This document shows, piece by piece, positions 17,691-25,966 of a DNA stretch of 64,000 bases. Under the pieces are notes generated by a model that had not been told where the DNA came from, did not search any database, and was given only the letters and a program-made list of their open reading frames with translations. This DNA is from WRGA01 sp031553395. GTDB taxonomy: Bacteria; Bacteroidota; Bacteroidia; Bacteroidales; WRGA01. Both the position numbers and the translations under genes were made by a program. How positions within the stretch are numbered: the first letter of the stretch is position 1; the number at the start of each line of letters is the position of its first letter. The stretch is from the NCBI GenBank assembly GCA_031553395.1, contig JAVBLR010000005.1, positions 41,074 through 105,073 of the forward strand. The letters are read 5' to 3'.

Positions 17691-18662
17691 TTAAATAATT
17701 CCTAATAATTGAAATCTTTTATAAATCAGTTTTCCAAGTAATGTATAAGCTGTTGCATTTAGATGTACATTATCAGTGGCATTACTCCAAAAAGAAGGAG
17801 GCAAACTACCATCTGCAATAGCATTGAGATCAGCTTGCGTTGGAGTTAAAGCAGCATCATAAAAAGCTTCTCTACTACTAATATACTCTCTCCAATTTAT
17901 ATAACGTTGCCCAAAAGCTTCAAACATATCTTTTTCAAGTTCTGCACGACTTACAGCAGTTTCTGTATGAAGTCCTATTACAATAGTATTTGTACAACCC
18001 GAAAAATCTATCATTTGACGATAGTATTCTATAAGTTGAGCATTTGATGAATGCCCACCTGTATTTTGTCCTATCCATATAATTTGGGCATAAGGATTCC
18101 TGTAAGCTTTTGATCCATAAAAGAAAAGTGGTGTATTTTCCGGTATTATCATATTATGATCTGATGCTGTATTACGACGAATACTCCAATTCTCATTTGT
18201 AGCATCATATTTAAGAGTACATTCAGTTCCTTGAAGATAGCATGGATTAACAGAATTATCGTCTCCTTGCAAGAGAGGCATTATTAATTTTTCATATTTA
18301 TTGGTAAATGTATTACCACCAGTAAATGAATACTCAGAAATAACAACCCAGTCTGTAGTTTGTGGTAATATAAAACCTTGTTTGATATAAGCACTTACCC
18401 CCCCCTGCCTTGCAGCAATCGTAGCGGCATCTTCACCTCCAACACCGCAATTAACAACATTGTATGAGGACCCAAGTAATGATTGTAGAACTTTTAAATA
18501 ATTTATTTCATTCGCACATGGGCCAGCTGTTAAGCTGTCTCCCCATCCGGTTATTAATAATTTTGGTTCAACATTACCATCAATCTCATCTACTTCATCA
18601 TTATTTTGACACCCTATAAAAGATGTGACTAAAAAGAGTATTAAGAAATAAGCTTTTTTCAT
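17691..18662 (-). CDS. SGNH/GDSL-family lipoprotein hydrolase
   Basis: The 323-residue product starts at the ATG at 18662 (MKKAYFLILFLVTSFIGC), which gives a clean lipobox; an upstream in-frame extension to 18740 is unlikely to be translated. Block I of the SGNH family is WGDSLTAG (nucleophile Ser) and block V is DNVHLN (the catalytic Asp-x-x-His near the C-terminus). The oxyanion Gly motif GVGGEDAAT fits block II. It is therefore probably a cell-surface esterase or acetylhydrolase, perhaps acting on polysaccharide acetyl groups with the beta-helix protein encoded upstream. Confidence 0.85.
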   Translation of the reverse strand: MKKAYFLILFLVTSFIGCQNNDEVDEIDGNVEPKLLITGWGDSLTAGPCANEINYLKVLQSLLGSSYNVVNCGVGGEDAATIAARQGGVSAYIKQGFILPQTTDWVVISEYSFTGGNTFTNKYEKLIMPLLQGDDNSVNPCYLQGTECTLKYDATNENWSIRRNTASDHNMIIPENTPLFFYGSKAYRNPYAQIIWIGQNTGGHSSNAQLIEYYRQMIDFSGCTNTIVIGLHTETAVSRAELEKDMFEAFGQRYINWREYISSREAFYDAALTPTQADLNAIADGSLPPSFWSNATDNVHLNATAYTLLGKLIYKRFQLLGII

Positions 18663-18758
18663 TATTTTTGATTGAATAAGAATTAAAACAAATGTAAAGA
18701 TAAAAATCTTATACTCATCAGGGACACTTTTTACCTCCAATTATAAAAATTAGTAAGA

Positions 18759-20213
18759 TTAAGGAAGGGGATACCCTACTATAGGAATATCATAGCCTGT
18801 GATGTCAACGACCCCTGACACGATTGCTTCATATGTATTGCTAGATTTAACACTATTAGTGATTGTTAAACTGCCAGTTCGTCCATCTCCGATTGTGCAC
18901 AAACGCTGTTTTCCCTCTCCTTGAAACGTTGTTCGGTCAAAAGCAACATGAGTATCGCTATAATTCATTCCTTCATAAAGCCTGAATATATTTATTTCAT
19001 TATTCTTTATTTTACAATTTGTAAATTTTAATGCATCTACGTCTACAACACAATTTACTAAATATTGTATATCATTTTGTACTTGAATATTTTCAAAAGA
19101 GATATTGCTGTTTTTTGCCATTACAGAATTGGGATAATAACTCCTTGACCAACTATCATTATCAAAATGAAGCGAAAATACTGTATGTCTTTTCTTTTGC
19201 AAAAAAATATTTTTAAACTGAATATTCCTGCATCCGACACTGTACAAAGCGCCTTCTTGAAACATAACCCATTTGATTCCATCTAATTCTTCTGTTCCAA
19301 ATAAATGCATTGGAGGAGTTACAGATGTATATTCAATTTGAGGATCTCTGTAAGAATCTAATACTCGATATAATCTATTGTTATTAACTACAATATCTCC
19401 TTTTCTGACCTTCATTCCTGAATACCAATCTACCCACGATGCAGAAATTAATCTGCAGAAATAACCTGTTGTGGATTCATCATTCAAATCGTAACAATTT
19501 TCTATAATTCCATTTTCAATCCAACCAATGCAAGGCTGACCAATAGGAAAATAATCATGTGCATTTAAAGCAATCGGATCATCATACGTTTTAAACGTAC
19601 AATTAGATATTTTGAAATTTTTCCCTTTGCATAAGTGAATACCATCCTTTAATCCTTCTATTTGAAAATTTTCAATAGTTAAATTCTCAAAATCAGCTAT
19701 TTGTAAAAAATATCGAGATGCTTTTAAATCAAAACATGATATATTTCTTAATGTCAGATTTTTAACATGAAAAAACGCTAAATGTCCGGTTAATCCCAAC
19801 AATACTTCACCATTATCATCAACATCATTAATAACTATGTCGCCTCCTTCTATGGTTATATTTTCATTTATATTTCCAGAGTATGCACCCTCATTTATCA
19901 GCAAATAAGAAGCCCCAACTCCATCTTTTTTCTGTTTACGCAAATGAACATCAGATTTTAACACCAAATGTGTATTCGAATACATTCGCATTTCTTCTGA
20001 CAAGTCGTATGTACCGGGAATATCAATAATTATTCGTCCTCCCAAGTCAAGGAGCATTTGAAAAGCAATATTATTTTCTTCGGCTGCTTTACCCGGTAAA
20101 AATCCAAAGTCTGATGCAATACGAATTGGTAAATCCTCGATTTCAGATTTTCTATCTGAGCAGGAATAAAAAAGAATTATACCAGCTACAATTGAAAAAA
20201 TAGATACTTTCAT
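18759..20213 (-). CDS. Parallel beta-helix lipoprotein (polysaccharide lyase/hydrolase-like)
   Basis: The 484-residue protein has a lipoprotein signal (FYSCSD, Cys18). It opens like pectate-lyase-superfamily proteins (ASDFGFLPG, then AFQMLLDLGGRIIIDIPGTY) and continues as a right-handed beta-helix with repeated asparagine- and isoleucine-rich rungs (LTLRNISCFD; FENLTIENFQIEG; FKISNCTF). Catalytic residues could not be assigned, so lyase, hydrolase or binding protein are all open. It precedes the SGNH lipoprotein by 96 nt in the same direction; together they look like a small carbohydrate-processing unit. Confidence 0.82.
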   Translation of the reverse strand: MKVSIFSIVAGIILFYSCSDRKSEIEDLPIRIASDFGFLPGKAAEENNIAFQMLLDLGGRIIIDIPGTYDLSEEMRMYSNTHLVLKSDVHLRKQKKDGVGASYLLINEGAYSGNINENITIEGGDIVINDVDDNGEVLLGLTGHLAFFHVKNLTLRNISCFDLKASRYFLQIADFENLTIENFQIEGLKDGIHLCKGKNFKISNCTFKTYDDPIALNAHDYFPIGQPCIGWIENGIIENCYDLNDESTTGYFCRLISASWVDWYSGMKVRKGDIVVNNNRLYRVLDSYRDPQIEYTSVTPPMHLFGTEELDGIKWVMFQEGALYSVGCRNIQFKNIFLQKKRHTVFSLHFDNDSWSRSYYPNSVMAKNSNISFENIQVQNDIQYLVNCVVDVDALKFTNCKIKNNEINIFRLYEGMNYSDTHVAFDRTTFQGEGKQRLCTIGDGRTGSLTITNSVKSSNTYEAIVSGVVDITGYDIPIVGYPLP

Positions 20214-20265
20214 AATAAAAATAGAAATAATTTATTGCATACATAATACAAAAAGATAGTCAATA

Positions 20266-20622
20266 TTATCTTTCTTCTAGTAAATTTTTTAGAAAAGCTA
20301 TTTGTTCATCTTTTACTGAAATAAGTTTTTCATATATATCTTTATTTTCTTGATGTAATACTTCTATATACTCAATAACATTCAAATCAAAAGCTTTATT
20401 ATTTTTATTAATAAATTGCTCAATATCATCAAAAAGATCTTTTGGAGTAATATCCAATATATCTACCAATCTATCCAAATATTTAGCCCAAGCATAACTA
20501 TCTCCTGCTTCTATCTTTTGATAGGCTGAACGCGTAATATTTAATCTATCAGCTACAAAATCCTGAGTTAATCCCTTAGCTGTGCGAATTTTTTTTATGT
20601 TTTTAATTATTTTTCTATTCAT
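20266..20622 (-). CDS. XRE-family transcriptional regulator
   Basis: The 118-residue product has an N-terminal helix-turn-helix (IRTAKGLTQDFVADRLNITRSAYQKIEAG, residues 12-41) followed by a dimer-forming helical tail (VLHQENKDIYEKLISVKDEQIAFLKNLL). It is divergent from the secreted-protein gene at 20852 and lies upstream of the two lipoprotein genes, so it may control either. A -7 box (TAATTTTG, plus-strand 20640-20647) lies 18 nt before its start. Confidence 0.88.
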   Translation of the reverse strand: MNRKIIKNIKKIRTAKGLTQDFVADRLNITRSAYQKIEAGDSYAWAKYLDRLVDILDITPKDLFDDIEQFINKNNKAFDLNVIEYIEVLHQENKDIYEKLISVKDEQIAFLKNLLEER

Positions 20623-20851
20623 ATTACAGCATTTTGATACAAAATTAATATATTTTTATTATACAAATTATACTATTTGAAATTTATACATATAATTTAG
20701 GTAAATATATGTATAAAAAATCTCTTTTTGAGAATTAATTTATGCCTTTTACATCAAATTATTTTTATACTTTTAACTACATATTTTTTATTACCTATAA
20801 GAATACATAAATATTAAATTATAATTTATTAACTTGTAAACAAATTATTTT

Positions 20852-21727
20852 ATGAAAAAGTCATTTTTATTTATCGTATTATTTATAAGTTGTCTTACAC
20901 TACAAGGACAACAAATTGGATCTGGTTCTGAAACTGAGGTCAATAATTTCAATACAATTCTACCTTCAGGGATGTATTATACGGATAAGGCTCAGTCAAA
21001 TTACCCGTATGAAATACCTGCATGGCCTCTCAAACATCTCATAGTCAGTCGTCACCCTGATGGTGGTTGTCAATTGCAACTATCATCACCTTTTACACAT
21101 GATGATCGCATGTTCTTCAGAAAAGTAATAAGGGATGCTAATAATCCAAATTGTAATAATCCATGGTATGAATTTGCAACAAGGGAAGCAAACACATTTG
21201 TTGGAACTCAGCAAATAAAAGATGGAACATTTATTATGGGAAATAATGAATATGGAAAATATTTCAAAATAACCCATTATCCTCAAGCAGCCACATATAT
21301 AAACTTTGCAAATTTTTTATACTTCGTCAATGAATCCAAATCGTCCCAACCCATCATGCAAATTACACATGATGGAGTTGACATTGGAGGCTATGACCAT
21401 ACAGATAAAACATTAAGAGTTGCTGGAAATGTGATAACAAAAGAAATTCGAGTTCAAACAAATGTGTGGGCAGATTTTGTTTTTGATCCATCGTATAATT
21501 TACCGAGTTTAAAAGAAGTAGAAACACATATTCAAGATCATAAGCATTTACCAGGAATTCCTACCGAAGTTGAAGTTAAGGAAAATGGTGTAAATTTGGG
21601 CGATATACAGGTAAAAATGCTTCAAAAAATTGAAGAACTTACTTTGTATGTAATTGATTTGAAGAAAGAAAATGAAAAGCAGGAGGAGAAGATTAAAGAA
21701 ATGCAAATTTTAATAAATAATAAATAA
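20852..21727 (+). CDS. Secreted protein with tail-fibre-like C-terminus
   Basis: The 291-residue protein has a signal peptide (MKKSFLFIVLFISCLTLQGQ). The C-terminal 80 residues (WADFVFDPSYNLPSLKEVE, then HLPGIPTEVEVKENGVNLGD and a coiled coil) match a module common at the end of Bacteroidota tail-fibre-like or S74-adjacent secreted proteins. The middle is beta-rich and unrecognised. It overlaps no neighbour, and the T9SS protein gene starts 5 nt after its stop, so the two are almost certainly one transcript. Confidence 0.82.
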   Translation: MKKSFLFIVLFISCLTLQGQQIGSGSETEVNNFNTILPSGMYYTDKAQSNYPYEIPAWPLKHLIVSRHPDGGCQLQLSSPFTHDDRMFFRKVIRDANNPNCNNPWYEFATREANTFVGTQQIKDGTFIMGNNEYGKYFKITHYPQAATYINFANFLYFVNESKSSQPIMQITHDGVDIGGYDHTDKTLRVAGNVITKEIRVQTNVWADFVFDPSYNLPSLKEVETHIQDHKHLPGIPTEVEVKENGVNLGDIQVKMLQKIEELTLYVIDLKKENEKQEEKIKEMQILINNK

Positions 21728-21732
21728 AGATT

Positions 21733-22551
21733 ATGAAGTTAATACATGTTATTATATTATTGCTCTTCATAACCTCTAAAGCATTTGGCACAACACAAAT
21801 ATGGGGCCCTTCAGAAGTTCAAGGAGGTGACCGTTATGTTGAGTATGTAGTAAGTAAGTCAGATATGCAATATATTCTTAATAAAGATTATACTGTAAGT
21901 GTAACAAATGGGGTTGCGAGCTCAAATCGATTTACTATAAGTAGGGATGCTGGAAATACTATAGGATCTACAAGTATTTATGTGAAATGGAATAATGTTG
22001 AAGGAGAAGGAAGCCTTACAGTGCATGCTGTTGGAAGCTCTACGAGTTATGATGCAACACTGAAGGTTACAATTAGTCCATGTAAAAATACGTCATATGT
22101 CGGAATGCAGATAACATCTTCAAGGAATTATTCAAATTGTAGAAATATGGTTTTTACAAATGTTTCTATTACAAATAATGCGACAGTAAATATTACAGCT
22201 GAAGAGAAAATCACAATTACTCCAAATTTCCTTGCACAACAAGGTACTACAGTAATTATTAAGGCTACGGGAGGAGGAATATTGCGGAGTAGTAGTATTA
22301 ATAATGACGAAGACGAGAAAGAAGGAATGGAGTCCATTTTTGCTGAATCAAGCATCACTTCCATTAGGGATATTCCGGGAGTATCTCAAACAACACTTAT
22401 CAATATTTATTCTTTTACTGGATTGAAAGTCTACTCTTCCACAACTGACTTTGATATAAAATCAGCTAATTTAAGTCCCGGCATTTATATTATTGAATCA
22501 ATCAATAATAAAGGTGAAACCAAGCGAGAAAAAGTGTTAATAGACAGGTAG
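21733..22551 (+). CDS. T9SS type A cargo protein with coathanger-like repeat
   Basis: The 272-residue protein has a signal peptide (MKLIHVIILLLFITSKAFG). Residues about 135-185 (NNATVNITAEEKITITPNFLAQQGTTVIIKA) look like a three-coathanger stack domain. The C-terminal 65 residues (LINIYSFTGLKVYS, then LSPGIYIIESINNKGETKREKVLI) are a T9SS type A sorting domain. The protein should cross the outer membrane through the type IX system and be anchored or released. A strong terminator follows. Confidence 0.85.
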   Translation: MKLIHVIILLLFITSKAFGTTQIWGPSEVQGGDRYVEYVVSKSDMQYILNKDYTVSVTNGVASSNRFTISRDAGNTIGSTSIYVKWNNVEGEGSLTVHAVGSSTSYDATLKVTISPCKNTSYVGMQITSSRNYSNCRNMVFTNVSITNNATVNITAEEKITITPNFLAQQGTTVIIKATGGGILRSSSINNDEDEKEGMESIFAESSITSIRDIPGVSQTTLINIYSFTGLKVYSSTTDFDIKSANLSPGIYIIESINNKGETKREKVLIDR

Positions 22552-22600
22552 TATTAAAAAGAATATAATTCTCCCGAAAATACAAATAACAACCTCTATC

Positions 22601-22642
22601 AAAGTACGTAATTATCATCCAATAATTACGTACTTTTTGTAT
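22601..22642. terminator. Bidirectional terminator (perfect 15-bp stem)
   Basis: The stem AAAGTACGTAATTAT at 22601-22615 pairs perfectly with 22622-22636 across a 6-nt loop, with Ts on the plus side. It separates the T9SS gene from the convergent prfC. Confidence 0.88.
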
Positions 22643-22663
22643 TTTGCGAAATATTCTTTCTTG

Positions 22664-24238
22664 TTAAAACTCCGAAGTAAAATGAAACCGGATATCTTTA
22701 AAATCAATTTGCGCCATTTGTAGTACGTATGCCGAATCGGCCAAGAAAACATCCCGCCCTTCTTTATCTTTTGCCATAAACTGATACTTCCGTTTTTTGA
22801 AGTTTTCCAGTTCTTCGGGATTATCGCTTTCAATCCAGCAAGCCTTGTAGAGATTCAGCGTATCCCAACGGCATTGAGCGCCATATTCGTGCAACAAACG
22901 ATACTGAATAACTTCGAACTGAAGTTGTCCTACCGTTCCGATAATTTTTCGATTATTGAATTGATTGACAAATAATTGAGCAACACCCTCATCCATTAGT
23001 TGATCAATTCCTTTATTCATTTGCTTGGCTTTCATTGGGTCAGCATTTTCAATGTACTTAAACATTTCAGGCGAAAAGCTTGGCAATCCTTTGAAATGCA
23101 AATTTTCTCCACTTGTGAGGCTATCTCCGATTTTAAAGTTTCCGGTATCGGGCAATCCGATAATATCACCGGGGTAAGCTTCATCCACTACCGATTTCTT
23201 TTGTGCCATAAACGCTGTTGGACTGGAGAATTTCAGTATTTTATTAAAACGAACATGTTTATATCCTTCATTCCGTTCAAATTTTCCCGAACATATTTTC
23301 ACAAAAGCAATGCAGCTGCGGTGATTCGGATCCATATTGGCATGGATTTTAAATATAAAACCCGAGAAAGCTTCTTCTTCCGGACGAACAAGCCGTTCTT
23401 CCGTTTGTATTGGCCTTGGAGTTGGAGCTATTTTTACAAAACAATCCAATAATTCCTTTACCCCGAAATTATTCAATGCAGAACCGAAAAATACAGGAGC
23501 TAATTCACCTTTTAAATACGTATTCACATCAAAGTCGGGATAAACACCTTGAATCAATTCAATATCAGCACGAAGTTTTTCCGCATTACTTTGTCCAACG
23601 TATTTTTCCAATTCGGGATTATTGATATCCTTGAACTCTACCGATTCGGTAACAGTTTGTTTGCTTGGTGTATAAAGATCAAGTTTTTCTTCATAAATAT
23701 TATAAACCCCTTTAAAGCTTTGTCCCATATCAATCGGCCAACTCAACGGGCGAACCTTAATTTGCAGTTCACTTTCCACTTCATCCAATAAATCAAAAGG
23801 GTCTTTCCCTTCACGGTCGAGTTTATTGATAAACACAATTACAGGCGTTTTGCGCATCCGGCAAACTTCCATCAGCTTACGTGTTTGTGCCTCAACTCCT
23901 TTTGCCACATCAACTACAATAATCACACTATCGACAGCAGTTAATGTGCGATATGTATCTTCTGCAAAATCCTGGTGACCGGGAGTATCCAAAATATTCA
24001 CTTTATAATCACCATAGTCGAATCCCATTACCGATGTTGCAACTGAAATTCCGCGTTGTTTCTCGATTTCCATCCAGTCGGATGTTGCCGTCTTCTTGAT
24101 TTTATTTGATTTTACTGCCCCGGCTACATGGATTGCACCTCCGAAAAGCAATAATTTCTCTGTTAATGTAGTTTTTCCCGCATCCGGGTGGCTGATAATG
24201 GCAAAAGTGCGCCTGCGATTTATTTCGTCAATTAACAT
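22664..24238 (-). CDS. prfC: Peptide chain release factor 3
   Basis: The 524-residue translational GTPase has G1 SHPDAGKTTLTEKLL (residues 17-31), switch II DTPGHQDF and G4 NKLDR. The RF3-specific C-terminal domain (FEVIQYRLLHEYGAQCRWD) is complete. RF3 recycles RF1/RF2 after termination. It is the distal gene of a co-directional run with rfbD and the DUF4924 gene upstream; a palindromic repeat fills the gap to rfbD. Confidence 0.97.
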   Translation of the reverse strand: MLIDEINRRRTFAIISHPDAGKTTLTEKLLLFGGAIHVAGAVKSNKIKKTATSDWMEIEKQRGISVATSVMGFDYGDYKVNILDTPGHQDFAEDTYRTLTAVDSVIIVVDVAKGVEAQTRKLMEVCRMRKTPVIVFINKLDREGKDPFDLLDEVESELQIKVRPLSWPIDMGQSFKGVYNIYEEKLDLYTPSKQTVTESVEFKDINNPELEKYVGQSNAEKLRADIELIQGVYPDFDVNTYLKGELAPVFFGSALNNFGVKELLDCFVKIAPTPRPIQTEERLVRPEEEAFSGFIFKIHANMDPNHRSCIAFVKICSGKFERNEGYKHVRFNKILKFSSPTAFMAQKKSVVDEAYPGDIIGLPDTGNFKIGDSLTSGENLHFKGLPSFSPEMFKYIENADPMKAKQMNKGIDQLMDEGVAQLFVNQFNNRKIIGTVGQLQFEVIQYRLLHEYGAQCRWDTLNLYKACWIESDNPEELENFKKRKYQFMAKDKEGRDVFLADSAYVLQMAQIDFKDIRFHFTSEF

Positions 24239-24254
24239 ATAATTAATGTAAATA

Positions 24255-24316
24255 GTAAAAGGTAAAAAGTAAAAAGTAAAAGTCGTTCACTTCACCTTTT
24301 ACTTTTTACCTTTTAC
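24255..24316. repeat. Word-built palindrome, GTAAAAAG family
   Basis: The arms at 24255-24274 (GTAAAAGGTAAAAAGTAAAA) and 24297-24316 are perfect reverse complements over 20 bp. The left side continues with a further GTAAAAG unit. The element fills the prfC-rfbD gap, 6 nt from the rfbD stop. Confidence 0.85.
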
Positions 24317-24322
24317 ATTATT

Positions 24323-25195
24323 TTAATGATTCATCAATCCTTCGATTGCAACTTCCAAGCTTTCTTCCCAATGAGGGATGGAAATACCGAAAGTTTCTTT
24401 TATTTTTTTCTTATTTAAAACGCTGTAATGAGGGCGAGGAGCTTTTGCAGGATAGTCTTTTCCTTCGATAGGATACACTCTACAATTGGTAATTCCGGCA
24501 TGTTTATGTATGCTGATTGTAAAATCATACCAGCTGCAAACGCCTTCATTTGAATAATGATAAATTCCCGGTACAAATGAATTATTTTCGGAAAAATCAA
24601 CAATTTGCAAAATAGCCAATGCTAAATCTGCCGCATTTGTCGGTGTTCCAATTTGGTCGAAAACAACATTCAACACATCACGTTCTTTTCCCAAACGCAT
24701 CATCGTTTTTACGAAATTATTGCCGAATGTAGAATATAACCATGCAGTGCGAATAACCATGCTGTCGGGATTAGCAGCCATTAGCGCTTGTTCTCCTTCG
24801 AGTTTTGTTTTTCCATAAACGGAAGCAGGACAAACCGGGTCTGTTTCGACATAAGGTATATAATTTGTTCCGTCAAAAACATAGTCAGTCGAAACATGAA
24901 TTACCTTGGCGCCAACTTCTTTAGCCGCTTCGCCTAAATTCCGTACAGCATCGCGATTGATTTTTCCACAAAGCTCTGTATCGTCTTCAGCCTTGTCTAC
25001 AGCTGTATAAGCAGCACAATTGATTATATAGCTTATATTATTTCCTTGCAAGAATGTTCTTATAGCTTGTAAGTTGCAGATATCCAATTCTTCTACATCC
25101 GTAAAGAAAAATCGGAACGAACGAAATTGATTTGCCAATACTCGGGTTTCGTTACCCAATTGTCCGTTGGAACCAGTTACTAAGATATTTTTCAT
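24323..25195 (-). CDS. rfbD: dTDP-4-dehydrorhamnose reductase
   Basis: The 290-residue short-chain reductase has the Rossmann motif GSNGQLG (residues 8-14), the active-site YGKTKLEGE (Tyr-x-x-x-Lys) and STDYVFDG. It makes dTDP-L-rhamnose for surface polysaccharides. No rfbABC genes are adjacent; its neighbours are the DUF4924 gene and prfC, a gene order I recall from other Bacteroidales. Confidence 0.95.
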   Translation of the reverse strand: MKNILVTGSNGQLGNETRVLANQFRSFRFFFTDVEELDICNLQAIRTFLQGNNISYIINCAAYTAVDKAEDDTELCGKINRDAVRNLGEAAKEVGAKVIHVSTDYVFDGTNYIPYVETDPVCPASVYGKTKLEGEQALMAANPDSMVIRTAWLYSTFGNNFVKTMMRLGKERDVLNVVFDQIGTPTNAADLALAILQIVDFSENNSFVPGIYHYSNEGVCSWYDFTISIHKHAGITNCRVYPIEGKDYPAKAPRPHYSVLNKKKIKETFGISIPHWEESLEVAIEGLMNH

Positions 25196-25248
25196 CGTCT
25201 GAACTATGATTTATTTGATTAAATGAAGACTATGATTTTATATATTCC

Positions 25249-25318
25249 GGCAAAGGGCGAAAGGCGAAAGAATAGCGAGCTTTATTATTCCTTTGCCTTT
25301 CGCCTTTTACCCTTTGCC
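25249..25318. repeat. Word-built palindrome, GGCAAAGGG/GGCGAAAG family
   Basis: The 22-nt left arm (25249-25270) and the right arm ending at 25318 match with two mismatches. The right arm overlaps the last codons and stop of the DUF4924 gene, which are therefore written in repeat words (Gly-Lys-Gly-stop from GGCAAAGGGTAA). Confidence 0.82.
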
Positions 25319-25852
25319 AAAAACATCCTCTTTTTCTTGTTTATATTTTTCCGCCAAAACGGCTAAGAACTTACTGATTTGCTTAACCGCGGCCTGCGTT
25401 TCTTCCGTTACAGATTTTCCTTGCAATTTTAACAATAAAACTCCATATAAAGCAGAAAAACAAGTTTCTACTTCTCCAACCTGATTTTCACCGGCCTTAC
25501 TTCTCAATTCTACAATATAAGGCAATGTTTGATAATAAGCAGCCGAATAAAAAGGCTCTTTAGGAGATTGTAATAACCGGAAATGCAATTCGGTAAGAGT
25601 TACAATTACATTTTGATTGATTTGAAGATGCCCTTTTTCAACAATATTTTCCGAACGCATCATTTCAATCAGGTTTTCATACCATTCCCTGATTTGTTGT
25701 TTTACTTCATCCGGTTGATTGAATTTATCAATAATATATTGTTGAATCAGGTCGATATCCAATTTATATGCACGAATCATATCTTCTATCTGCCACATGT
25801 ATAGCAAATATTCGGCAATATTTTCATTCTTTTTTTGATTGGCTATCAGCAC
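25307..25852 (-). CDS. DUF4924 family protein
   Basis: The 181-residue all-helical protein has the DUF4924 opening NENIAEYLLYMWQIEDMIRAY. Its function is unknown; the family is restricted to Bacteroidota and usually sits beside rfbD and prfC. The start is GTG at 25852, since no ATG precedes the conserved segment. The last four codons lie in a palindromic repeat, so the C-terminus (DVFGKG) may differ from orthologues. Confidence 0.87.
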   Translation of the reverse strand: MLIANQKKNENIAEYLLYMWQIEDMIRAYKLDIDLIQQYIIDKFNQPDEVKQQIREWYENLIEMMRSENIVEKGHLQINQNVIVTLTELHFRLLQSPKEPFYSAAYYQTLPYIVELRSKAGENQVGEVETCFSALYGVLLLKLQGKSVTEETQAAVKQISKFLAVLAEKYKQEKEDVFGKG

Positions 25853-25853
25853 T

Positions 25854-25947
25854 GTTATTTGTTATTTATGGATATTCTTTGATATTTATGGATATTCTTT
25901 GATATTTATTGTTAATCTGTTGATTTATAGTAAAAACAACAAATATC
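25854..25947. repeat. Palindrome of GTTATTTG words with two 20-bp tandem units
   Basis: The ends GTTATTTG (25854-25861) and CAAATAAC (25940-25947) are reverse complements. Inside lie two identical 20-bp units (TATTTATGGATATTCTTTGA at 25863-25882 and 25883-25902) and a chain of TTGTTGATA words on the right. It ends 2 nt before the DUF4924 start and follows the truncated Mur-ligase-like gene. Confidence 0.75.
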
Positions 25948-25966
25948 AACAACTATCAACAAATAA

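Noticed and set aside
22615..22833. 72-codon minus-strand frame at the end of prfC
   Set aside because: It is an alternative frame of prfC and spans the terminator.
25863..25902. CRISPR-like array from two 20-bp repeats
   Set aside because: Only two adjoining copies without spacers; no cas genes anywhere in the window.
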